From positions 1 to 10,697 of the forward strand of contig JAHZES010000060.1 of assembly GCA_019421725.1 (NCBI GenBank): DNA of 10,697 nucleotides, given 5' to 3'. A program made the position numbers and the translations under genes. The stretch is from Clostridiales bacterium (lineage in GTDB: Bacteria; Bacillota; Clostridia; Oscillospirales; Acutalibacteraceae). Shown here in pieces: positions 1 through 6,013 of this stretch (its first letter is position 1; each line of letters starts with the position of its first letter). A model generated the notes under the pieces. It worked only from the letters and a program-made list of their open reading frames with translations. It searched no databases and was not told the DNA's origin.

Positions 1-13
1 ATCAAGCTTTTCC

Positions 14-36
14 TGTGTTGTCCCAATTATAACACA
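14..36. repeat. Imperfect inverted repeat at the spoIVB truncation point
   Basis: TGTGTT (14-19) and AACACA (31-36) form 6-bp arms around an 11-nt AT-rich spacer, starting two bases beyond the premature stop codon of spoIVB. Read on the minus strand the segment also contains TGTTATAAT, an extended -10-like box. Paired short arms around a spacer are compatible with a recombinase core site or an element end, but arms this short also occur by chance. Confidence 0.3.
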
Positions 37-37
37 C

Positions 38-1120
38 TCACATCCCCTGAACGATCCCTCCCGTTTTTTCCAGCAGCATCGGGTCGGTAATGTGCACCAC
101 CATATTCTGTGCCAGCGCCTTTTCATCATAATTGATTCGTTCAATTTCAACGGAATAATAGCGGGGTTCGGCTCCGTCCACCGTTGTTAAAACCTGTGCG
201 CCGCCTTTTACAACCTCCTGCTTCATGGCAACAGGCAGCGCTGCCGACGAAAACTCCACATGGTTCAGTGATCCAAACACGCCGGTTTCTCCGTTGGCCA
301 GCAGCGTTCCCAGCGGTTCTGTCGACGAAAAGTAACCCTTCAGCTCTCCCGGTACGCCCCGGGCGCCCTTTGTCACTCCAATCAGCTCCACAGGAACAAT
401 CTCGCCGCTATCCATAGGCATTGCCTGACCGGTATCTGCATCGCAGATCGCATGGCCGAGGCCTGCAAAGCGCTTGCCGTCCTCGGTCACAAATGTCATT
501 GTTCCGATCCCCGCGCAGCTGTCCTTGATCCAGACGCCCGCCTTATATTCTCCGCTTGAACACGACAGCTTAGGCTGAATCGTTGTCAACAATGTTTTAC
601 CCTCGTGCTCATACGTCACGGAAAGCGCCTGGCCTCCTGAATTTTCAATCAACTCGGCTACCTCCTGCCGGGTCGTAACTCTTCTGTTCCCAATGCGAGT
701 GACCACATCTCCCACCGAAAGTCCTGCGTCCTTTGCCGGATTGCAGTTTCCTGCTTCTGCATCCACATCTGTCATGCCGATGATCAGCGCGCCGCCGGCA
801 AACATTTTGATACCAAACGGCGTACCGCACGGAATGACCCTTGTTTCCTGTACGGTCCGCACCTGCACTGTCTTGACCGGCACCGCGCCCAGCAGCCTGA
901 TTTGCTCCTCGTAAACACCGCTTTGCTTTTGTCCGGCAACGGCAACGCTTTCTCCGGTACGCCGGGCAGTGACCGGCCACATGTTTTGCACCGTCAACGG
1001 GTGATCCTGCACTACCGCAAACGAATCAGGCAGCGCATCTGAAACTGCAGCAACGCTGCCGAACACAACGGCACAGAGCACAGAAAGTGCCGCACAAATC
1101 ACATGAATCTTTTTTTTCAA
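38..1120 (-). CDS. spoIVB: SpoIVB-type S55 serine peptidase, truncated just before the catalytic serine
   Basis: SpoIVB is made in the forespore, crosses into the space between the two spore membranes and cleaves SpoIVFA, which triggers pro-sigma-K processing. Visible in order: a membrane anchor/signal at residues ~5-26, a PDZ domain at ~100-185 (GIKMFAGGALIIG, AGLSVGDVVTRIG), and the S55 peptidase domain from ~190 (AGIGTMTF, then GLGHAICD with the catalytic His223). The protein ends at residue 360 in KTGGIVQGM; in family members the next residues are SGSP with the nucleophilic serine, so that residue and roughly the last 50 residues are missing. The TTG start at 1120 is chosen because AGGAGG (1129-1134) lies 8 nt upstream; the frame stays open to 1183 but has no ribosome site there. 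The usual neighbours recN and spo0A are not seen: trxB is divergent, and what lies beyond base 1 is unknown. Family assignment is firm; activity is doubtful. It could also be a second SpoIVB paralogue (C. difficile has SpoIVB2). Confidence 0.9.
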   Translation of the reverse strand: MKKKIHVICAALSVLCAVVFGSVAAVSDALPDSFAVVQDHPLTVQNMWPVTARRTGESVAVAGQKQSGVYEEQIRLLGAVPVKTVQVRTVQETRVIPCGTPFGIKMFAGGALIIGMTDVDAEAGNCNPAKDAGLSVGDVVTRIGNRRVTTRQEVAELIENSGGQALSVTYEHEGKTLLTTIQPKLSCSSGEYKAGVWIKDSCAGIGTMTFVTEDGKRFAGLGHAICDADTGQAMPMDSGEIVPVELIGVTKGARGVPGELKGYFSSTEPLGTLLANGETGVFGSLNHVEFSSAALPVAMKQEVVKGGAQVLTTVDGAEPRYYSVEIERINYDEKALAQNMVVHITDPMLLEKTGGIVQGM

Positions 1121-1456
1121 GCACGGTTCCTCCTTTCTGCGGAAACTGTTTGACATGTGCCGCAAAACGCAGTACAAATACATTGATCATTTCCGCTTTA
1201 ATAACTTTGCCCGCCTGCGTTCGTTTATTTTGCAGAAATCCTGCCCGCTGTGCACAATGATGGAATCCGCCGCGGCAAAACGGGAACAAACCCTGCGGTA
1301 TGGCACAAATTGCATTTCACCGCAGCCAGATATGGCTTTCCATTTGATTATTTTTTTAAAATTGTGTACACTATAAATCAGAAAGCAATTTTCGGGCAGC
1401 CTTATCCCGAAAACACAGGCATATCGGCCAGAACATTGGGAAGGAAGAATGTTTTT
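1121..1456. other. Divergent spoIVB/trxB intergenic region
   Basis: 336 bases between divergent genes. The spoIVB ribosome site (AGGAGG on the minus strand, 1129-1134) lies at one end and the trxB promoter and AAGGAAG ribosome site (1441-1447) at the other. In B. subtilis spoIVB is read by sigma-F/sigma-G; a possible GTATT ... CAT pair on the minus strand around 1155-1190 has poor spacing, and I do not call it. The middle (about 1200-1340) shows no gene, RNA or repeat that I can support. Confidence 0.6.
1344..1372 (+). promoter_or_regulatory. Probable sigma-A promoter of trxB
   Basis: TTGATT (1344-1349) and TACACT (1367-1372) are separated by 17 bases in an AT-rich stretch about 85 nt upstream of the trxB start. 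An alternative -10, TATAAA at 1372-1377, would leave a 22-nt spacer. No operator-like dyad is evident. Confidence 0.5.
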
Positions 1457-2362
1457 ATGACAGACGTCATGATCATCGGCGCAGGAACCGCCGGAATGAC
1501 TGCGGCAATTTATGCTGCCCGAGCCGGATTGAAAACGCTTATTTTCGACAAAAGCTTTTACGGAGGGCAAATCACCTCCGCAACGGATATTGAAAATTAC
1601 CCCGGTATCGATCGAATCAGCGGCGTTGATTTTTCACAAAAGCTCTACGAACAGGCGCAGGCGCTCGGCGCGGAATTTTTGTTTGACCCCGTGGATCGTC
1701 TCGAAGCGCAGTCAGAATCCTTTTCCGCGTACACACCAAACGGGATTTACACCGGCAGCACCGTTATTGCCGCTCCCGGCGCCCAGCGCCGTAAGCTGAA
1801 CTGCCCGGGAGAAGACCGCCTCACCGGACGCGGCGTTTCCTATTGCGCAACGTGTGACGGAGCGTTTTTTCGCGGAAAAACCGTAGCGGTGGCCGGCGGC
1901 GGAAATACGGCGCTGGAGGATGCGCTCTTCCTTGCTAATATCTGCAGCTGTGTATATCTGATTCATCGACGGCGGGAATTTCGTGCTGAAAAATATTTGC
2001 AGTCCGCTGTGTACAAAAAACACAACATTACGCTGTTGCTGGATTCCTTTGTCAAAGAAATTTCAGGAAGCGAACAGGTTCAGGCGCTTACCGTTGAAAA
2101 CAAACAAACCGGAACACAGCAGGAGCTTGCCGTTGACGGAATTTTTGTGGCGGTCGGCCTTGAGCCGGACACATCCCTTTTTGCGCCGCTCGCCGAGTTG
2201 GATCAGAACGGATATTTTGTTGCCGGAGAGGACTGCCGCACCAGAGTTCCAGGGCTGTTTGTCGCCGGCGACGCCCGGCGCAAACCTCTGCGCCAACTGG
2301 TAACCGCTGCCGCGGACGGCGCGGTCGCCGCCGCACAGGCCGCTGAATACCTGCAAAAATGA
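1457..2362 (+). CDS. trxB: Thioredoxin reductase (NADPH-dependent, low-molecular-weight type)
   Basis: This flavoprotein passes electrons from NADPH through FAD and a redox-active disulfide to thioredoxin in the cytoplasm. At 301 aa it has the full family length. Visible: the N-terminal FAD dinucleotide fold GAGTAG (residues 8-13, with Thr where most members have Pro), GGQI followed by ENYPG, the active-site disulfide CATCDG (C130, C133), the NADPH fold GGGNTALEDA (147-156), HRRREFRA (170-177), which contacts the NADPH 2'-phosphate, and the C-terminal FAD segment GLFVAGDARRKPLRQ (267-281) followed by TAAADGAVAA. The NADPH motifs argue against the ferredoxin-dependent clostridial variant. The ATG at 1457 follows AAGGAAG by 9 nt and begins the conserved strand TDVMIIGAG; the frame is open further upstream but unsupported. 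It is a single gene with its own promoter, divergent from spoIVB and convergent with the GH2 gene. No trxA is adjacent. Confidence 0.95.
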   Translation: MTDVMIIGAGTAGMTAAIYAARAGLKTLIFDKSFYGGQITSATDIENYPGIDRISGVDFSQKLYEQAQALGAEFLFDPVDRLEAQSESFSAYTPNGIYTGSTVIAAPGAQRRKLNCPGEDRLTGRGVSYCATCDGAFFRGKTVAVAGGGNTALEDALFLANICSCVYLIHRRREFRAEKYLQSAVYKKHNITLLLDSFVKEISGSEQVQALTVENKQTGTQQELAVDGIFVAVGLEPDTSLFAPLAELDQNGYFVAGEDCRTRVPGLFVAGDARRKPLRQLVTAAADGAVAAAQAAEYLQK

Positions 2363-2372
2363 TTAAAAATAC

Positions 2373-2415
2373 AGAGGCGCTTCATCCGCATTCAGAATAC
2401 AGATGAAGCGCCTCT
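2373..2415 (-). terminator. Stem-loop terminator between trxB and the GH2 gene, probably bidirectional
   Basis: A perfect 14-bp stem (2373-2386 with 2402-2415) has a 15-nt loop. On the minus strand it is followed by GTATTTTTAAT, a fair U-tract, so it best serves the GH2 gene ending at 2462. On the plus strand it follows the trxB stop by 10 nt but lacks a good U-tract. Confidence 0.8.
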
Positions 2416-2461
2416 TCTCAGCTTACGGTTCAGTTTTTCGCTGTTTTAAACTCTGTCCGAA

Positions 2462-4228
2462 TTAAACGTCCTGCTCTTCGATCGCAGCGATCTGAAGATT
2501 TGCCTGCCGAATCCGTTCAAACGCCTCGGGGGTAAATTTCATGGAACGGTCATAATAATAAAGACCGTTGCATTCCTGCTCCACATCGGTAAACTGCGTA
2601 TAGCAGAATGCGCAAACCTTTTTGCTGCGTAGCAGTGCGGTAGTCAGGCCGCAGTAACGCTCCACGACCTCTTCTTCCGTTTCTGCCGTTTTGCCGTATC
2701 CCCAGCTGCTTCCCGCCTTCGCGGGGTTCCACCAGATTCCGCCGTACTCGCTGATGAAATAAGGCTGACCTCCGTAAGGCTGCAGGCCGGGGCGGTGTTC
2801 CATCATCGGATACCAGTTGAAATGCTCTTCCGGGTCCGAATCCTGATACCGCGCACGGTAAACCTCCACATCTCCCTCATAATCATGCAAGTCATATACG
2901 TCGGTCACAACATGAATGTAGCCGCTGGTATCAATTACCGGGCGCGTGGGGTCGATCGCTTTGGTCAGCTGATAAGTGATAGCCAGAATGGAATCCTTTT
3001 GGCAGCGCCCGTCTGCAAATTCAATATGGTTCCAGGTTTCGTTAAACGGGCACCATCCAATAATCGCCGGATGGCTGCGGTCACGTTCCAGCACCTCCAT
3101 CCATTCCGGCAAGAAGGCATCCAGCGCGCTGAACTTTTCCATGTCCAGCTTCCAGCTTGCATGCTCGCCCCATACCAGATACCCCATCCGGTCGGCCCAG
3201 AACAGGTACCGCTCTTCAAACACCTTTTGATGCAGCCTTGCGCCGTTAAAGCCTGCGTTCAGCGAAAGCTCGATGTCGCGGCGCAGCGCTTCATCCGTCG
3301 GAGCCGTATAAATACCGTCCGGATAAAATCCCTGGTCAAGCACCAGCCGTTGAAATACCGGCCGGTGATTAAGCAGCAGCCGGTCTCCGTCGATCGTGAT
3401 GCTGCGCATCCCGAAATAGCTTTCCACGCAGTCAAGAACCGTTTCGCCCTCCAACAGCTCCAGGGTAAGATCATACAGCCTGCCGTTTCCCACTTCCCAC
3501 AGATGCATCTCGGCAAGCTGCAGCGCAGCCGTCGTGGACGCTCCTGTCACCGGCACCTGCACGCTGCCCATTGGCCTGCCTTGGTAGGAAGCGCTTAACC
3601 GCAGCGTTTTCCCGGTCGGCGAACCCTCCACCGCAGCAGTAACGACCGCCTGCGGGGTGAGGTCGTCGCTCACTACATGACAATGCCGCAGGTAGGTCTG
3701 CGGTACAAATTCCAGCCAAACCGTCTGCCATATACCGGTCGTCCGGGTGTAATCGCATTCACGGGAATAAAATCTCGTGCTCTGCTTTCCCGCCGGCTGC
3801 AGCCCGGAACGCAGATGGTCACGCGCGCAGACCACAAGGGTATTTTCCCCGTCCCGTGCGGCCGCTGTAATGTCAAATGTAAAGGAAGAATAACCTCCGC
3901 GGTGCTCGCCCACCCTTTCTCCGTTGACCCATACATGGGTCTCATAATCCACCGCGCCAAAATGCAGCAGCACCCTGCCGCCGTTTTTGGCAAACGAAAC
4001 GGTTCTGCGATACCAGACGACATTCATAAAATCCTTGTATCCAATTCCGGAAAGCTCGCTCTCCGGGCAAAAGGGTACAGTAATTGTCAGCGGAAAATCG
4101 CCGCCTTTAAACATTTCTCTCTCAATTCCCGAATCCCCAAAATCAAACGCAAACTCCCATGCACCGTTCAGATTCATCCAGTTTTCGCGCACAAACTGCG
4201 GACGCGGATATTCGCTTCTTGGAATCAT
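2462..4228 (-). CDS. Glycoside hydrolase family 2 protein (beta-galactosidase-like, substrate unknown)
   Basis: This is a retaining exo-beta-glycosidase, cytoplasmic since no signal peptide is present. It has 588 aa, near the size of compact GH2 enzymes and far shorter than LacZ. Domains: N-terminal jelly-roll sugar-binding domain (~10-175; DYETHVWVNGERVGEHRGGYSSF), immunoglobulin-like domain (~180-275), and TIM barrel (~280-580). The acid/base is Glu397 in GWCPFNETWN and the nucleophile Glu494 in YFISEYGG. The late motif TQFTDVEQE-CNGLYYYDR is typical of many Firmicute GH2 proteins. The NxK motif that marks beta-glucuronidases is not seen near the C terminus, so that activity is not supported. 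The start is ATG 4228, 9 nt after GGGGAG; an in-frame TTG at 4237 touches the ribosome site and is too close. It is a single gene with its own promoter and terminator and no adjacent transporter, so the glycoside must be imported by proteins encoded elsewhere. Confidence 0.9.
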   Translation of the reverse strand: MIPRSEYPRPQFVRENWMNLNGAWEFAFDFGDSGIEREMFKGGDFPLTITVPFCPESELSGIGYKDFMNVVWYRRTVSFAKNGGRVLLHFGAVDYETHVWVNGERVGEHRGGYSSFTFDITAAARDGENTLVVCARDHLRSGLQPAGKQSTRFYSRECDYTRTTGIWQTVWLEFVPQTYLRHCHVVSDDLTPQAVVTAAVEGSPTGKTLRLSASYQGRPMGSVQVPVTGASTTAALQLAEMHLWEVGNGRLYDLTLELLEGETVLDCVESYFGMRSITIDGDRLLLNHRPVFQRLVLDQGFYPDGIYTAPTDEALRRDIELSLNAGFNGARLHQKVFEERYLFWADRMGYLVWGEHASWKLDMEKFSALDAFLPEWMEVLERDRSHPAIIGWCPFNETWNHIEFADGRCQKDSILAITYQLTKAIDPTRPVIDTSGYIHVVTDVYDLHDYEGDVEVYRARYQDSDPEEHFNWYPMMEHRPGLQPYGGQPYFISEYGGIWWNPAKAGSSWGYGKTAETEEEVVERYCGLTTALLRSKKVCAFCYTQFTDVEQECNGLYYYDRSMKFTPEAFERIRQANLQIAAIEEQDV

Positions 4229-4262
4229 TACGCTCAACTCCCCTTAAAAAATTCGGAACTGT

Positions 4263-4301
4263 AAACGGCCATTTTATCGATCTTTTGTACAGCAAACGGC
4301 C
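4263..4301. repeat. AAACGGCC direct repeat in the GH2 leader, candidate operator
   Basis: AAACGGCC occurs at 4263-4270 and 4294-4301, 31 bp apart, which is about three helical turns. Both copies lie between the predicted GH2 transcription start (~4317) and the start codon, where a bound repressor could block elongation. The flanks are partly alike (CTGTAAACGGCC and CAGCAAACGGCC). No regulator gene is adjacent, so function is inferred only from spacing and position. Confidence 0.35.
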
Positions 4302-4323
4302 GCGCATCCCGTGAGTTGAGTTT

Positions 4324-4351
4324 ATTATATCGCCCAAAGATGCGAAATCAA
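4324..4351 (-). promoter_or_regulatory. Sigma-A promoter of the GH2 gene
   Basis: On the minus strand TTGATT (4351-4346) and a perfect TATAAT (4329-4324) are separated by 16 bases. The predicted start is near 4317, giving a leader of about 90 nt that contains the AAACGGCC repeats. Confidence 0.7.
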
Positions 4352-4401
4352 ATAGAAAAAAGCATCATAAAAGTTGAAAATACGCGCAAATATAGAAAAC
4401 C

Positions 4402-4423
4402 TCCGGCTGCTTTCGCAGCCGGA
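4402..4423 (-). terminator. Rho-independent terminator of the alcohol dehydrogenase gene
   Basis: TCCGGCTGC and GCAGCCGGA form a perfect 9-bp GC-rich stem with a TTTC loop (GAAA on the minus strand). On the minus strand GGTTTTC follows. It lies 55 nt beyond the adh stop and just upstream of the GH2 promoter, separating the two units. Confidence 0.8.
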
Positions 4424-4478
4424 AGTTTCCCAGCGAAGTATGAAAGATTAAGGAGTAAGCAAATAAATCATTCAGAAA

Positions 4479-5696
4479 TTAGAAGTCAACCTCAGTGTCA
4501 TAATAGCAGCACTTCAGCAGCTTTTCCATTTCTTCCTGGCTGGGCTGACGCGGATTGGAACCGGTGCAGGCATCGCCGATGGCAAGCTTCGCGATCTGAG
4601 GAAGTCTCTCGAGGAAGACCTCTTCCGGAACAAAGCCGTTCTCGGTCGGATAGCTGTCCGCGCCATAGTTTTTAATGCAGTGCGGAATGTTCAGATCATC
4701 GTTCATCTTGCGCAGATATTTGATCAGCAACTGTACCTTTTCGTCATCATTGGAGCCGCCCAGACCCATGTAATCCGCAATCACGCCGTAACGCTTCTTG
4801 GCGGTTTCGTCCTTGGCATTGAACGCGATAACCTTCGGCAGATACATTGCGTTTGCAGCGCCGTGGATGATATGTGCGCCATAGTCTGCAAAAGCGGCGC
4901 CGGTCTTATGAGCCATGGAGTGAACAATACCGAGCAGAGCGTTGGAAAACGCCATACCGGCCAGGCACTGTGCATTGTGCATGGTGTCGCGCTTTGCCAT
5001 ATCGCCGTTATAAGAGGGAACCAGATCCTTCTGAATGGTCATGATTGCAAAAATAGCAAGCGGATCGGTATAATCGCAATTAGCGGTGGAAACATAGGCT
5101 TCAATTGCATGAGTCATAGCGTCCATACCGGTGTGAGCAACCAGTTTCTTCGGCATGGTTTCTGCCAGATCCGGATCAACGATAGCGACATCCGGGGTAA
5201 TTTCAAAATCGGCGATCGGGTATTTGACGCCCTTCTGATAATCGGTAATAATGGAGAATGCAGTCACCTCGGTAGCTGTACCGGAGGTGGAGGAAATCGC
5301 ACAGAAATGCGCTTTTTTACGCAGCTTCGGCAGGCCGAAAACCTTACACATATCCTCAAAGGTTACTTCCGGATATTCATACTTGATCCACATGGCCTTG
5401 GCAGCGTCGATCGGAGAACCGCCGCCCATGGCAACGATCCAGTCCGGCTGGAATTTCTGCATAGCCTCAGCGCCGCGCATAACGGTTTCAACGGAAGGGT
5501 CGGATTCGATACCTTCAAACAGCTCGACCTCCATGCCTGCTTCCTTCAGGTAAGAGACAGCCTTGTCCAGAAATCCAAAGCGCTTCATCGAACCGCCGCC
5601 GACACAGACCATTGCTCTTTTACCCTCAAGAGTTTTCAAAGCCTCCAGGGAACCTTTGCCGTGATAAAGATCTCTCGGTAACGTAAATCTTGCCAT
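4479..5696 (-). CDS. Iron-containing (group III) alcohol dehydrogenase
   Basis: It interconverts aldehydes and alcohols with NAD(P)H, probably as a fermentative electron sink in the cytoplasm. The length of 405 aa is normal for the family. Visible: GGGSMKRFG (33-41) in the nucleotide fold, the phosphate-binding GGGSPIDAAK (91-100), STSGTATEVT (136-145), and the metal ligands D192 and H196 in GMDAMTHAIEAY, H259 in GIVHSMAH, and H278 in IIHGAANAM. Five extra residues lie between the last two histidines compared with the FucO spacing; a longer loop here occurs in some clostridial members. The C-terminal TGSNPRQPSQEEM block is complete. ATG 5696 follows CGGAGG by 8 nt. It is a single gene with its own promoter, a Rex-like operator in the leader and a terminator, divergent from the gntR operon. 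Substrate (ethanol, butanol or a hydroxyacid semialdehyde) cannot be read from the sequence. Confidence 0.93.
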   Translation of the reverse strand: MARFTLPRDLYHGKGSLEALKTLEGKRAMVCVGGGSMKRFGFLDKAVSYLKEAGMEVELFEGIESDPSVETVMRGAEAMQKFQPDWIVAMGGGSPIDAAKAMWIKYEYPEVTFEDMCKVFGLPKLRKKAHFCAISSTSGTATEVTAFSIITDYQKGVKYPIADFEITPDVAIVDPDLAETMPKKLVAHTGMDAMTHAIEAYVSTANCDYTDPLAIFAIMTIQKDLVPSYNGDMAKRDTMHNAQCLAGMAFSNALLGIVHSMAHKTGAAFADYGAHIIHGAANAMYLPKVIAFNAKDETAKKRYGVIADYMGLGGSNDDEKVQLLIKYLRKMNDDLNIPHCIKNYGADSYPTENGFVPEEVFLERLPQIAKLAIGDACTGSNPRQPSQEEMEKLLKCCYYDTEVDF

Positions 5697-5748
5697 ACTT
5701 CATACCTCCGTTTTTATTAACCCCGAACCAATTGTCCGGCGGCTTTCT

Positions 5749-5766
5749 TTGTTAACATATTAACAC
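5749..5766. promoter_or_regulatory. Rex (NADH/NAD+ sensor) operator in the adh leader
   Basis: TTGTTAA-CATA-TTAACAC matches the Rex consensus TTGTTAA-N4-TTAACAA at all but the outermost base of one arm. It lies about 12-29 nt downstream of the predicted adh start site, so bound Rex would block transcription and a high NADH/NAD+ ratio would release it. Alcohol dehydrogenase genes are classic Rex targets in Clostridia. The Rex gene itself is not in the window. Confidence 0.75.
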
Positions 5767-5784
5767 ACCTGTTTCGGAATGTGA

Positions 5785-5813
5785 AATATACATTTGATAT
5801 ATCAGTATATCAA
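5785..5813 (-). promoter_or_regulatory. Sigma-A promoter of the alcohol dehydrogenase gene
   Basis: On the minus strand TTGATA (5813-5808) and TATATT (5790-5785) have the ideal 17-bp spacing. The predicted start near 5778 leaves an ~80-nt leader containing the Rex-like site. Confidence 0.7.
5794..5813. repeat. 20-bp dyad covering the adh promoter -35 and spacer
   Basis: TTGATATA (5794-5801) and TATATCAA (5806-5813) are perfect inverted arms around TCAG. The right arm is the complement of the adh -35 box, so a dimeric protein bound here would compete with RNA polymerase. It does not match Rex, and no regulator can be named. AT-rich promoter DNA produces some dyads by chance. Confidence 0.4.
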
Positions 5814-5930
5814 TATCGATATGGTCAAAAAACACAGGCTTTCTGCTTCTGTTTCCGTGCCCGACACCCGCCTGACTACACCGAAAACGCATCGTCCGGC
5901 GAAAAAGCGCGCCGTATTTTTTCAAAAGCC

Positions 5931-5958
5931 TTGACACCCTCAGGTTTTCATTTATAAT
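5931..5958 (+). promoter_or_regulatory. Strong sigma-A promoter of the gntR-ABC operon
   Basis: Perfect TTGACA (5931-5936) and perfect TATAAT (5953-5958) are separated by 16 bp, with an AT-rich stretch just upstream. The start site is expected near 5965, inside the inverted-repeat operator. Such a strong promoter suits tight repression by the operon's own regulator. Confidence 0.85.
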
Positions 5959-5992
5959 ATTATGTGTACTGTATGACATAGTACACATAATA
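5958..5992. promoter_or_regulatory. GntR/YtrA-type operator, perfect 13-bp inverted repeat
   Basis: TATTATGTGTACT (5958-5970) is the exact inverse of 5980-5992, around the 9-nt spacer GTATGACAT. The site begins on the last base of the -10 box and spans the predicted transcription start, the classic position of an autorepressor. The inner GTGTACT/AGTACAC pair resembles sites reported for YtrA-subfamily GntR proteins, and the first gene of the operon encodes such a protein. The assignment to that protein is inferred. Confidence 0.75.
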
Positions 5993-6013
5993 AACAAGCA
6001 AAAGGGGAACGTC

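Larger units (their letters stand above)
5697..6013. other. Divergent adh/gntR control region
   Basis: 317 bases hold, from left to right, the adh ribosome site (CGGAGG on the minus strand, 5705-5710), a Rex-like operator, the adh promoter overlapped by a dyad, about 110 bases with no feature that I recognise (5823-5930), the gntR promoter, its inverted-repeat operator and the gntR ribosome site (AGGGG, 6003-6007). The two promoters are about 120 bp apart and do not overlap. Confidence 0.8.

Noticed and set aside
1..37. Programmed frameshift restoring the SpoIVB tail
   Set aside because: The other frames after GM give no SGSP motif; two isoleucines line up by chance in one shifted frame, and there is no slippery sequence.
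1026..1124. GTG start out of frame with spoIVB just after its AGGAGG
   Set aside because: GTG at 1122-1124 has slightly closer spacing but opens a frame that lacks any SpoIVB sequence and ends within about 100 bases; the TTG frame carries the signal anchor and domains.
2795..3598. Open frame of 267 codons on the plus strand, opposite the GH2 gene
   Set aside because: It is antisense to the catalytic barrel coding sequence, with no start signals and no recognisable domain.
4680..5681. Open frame of 333 codons on the plus strand, opposite the alcohol dehydrogenase gene
   Set aside because: It lies wholly antisense to a gene with firm family motifs, has no ribosome site and shows no recognisable protein pattern; it is a by-product of the codon bias on the other strand.
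5813..5822. ATATCGATAT palindrome as a separate operator
   Set aside because: A ten-base palindrome in AT-rich promoter DNA is expected by chance and has no matching partner.
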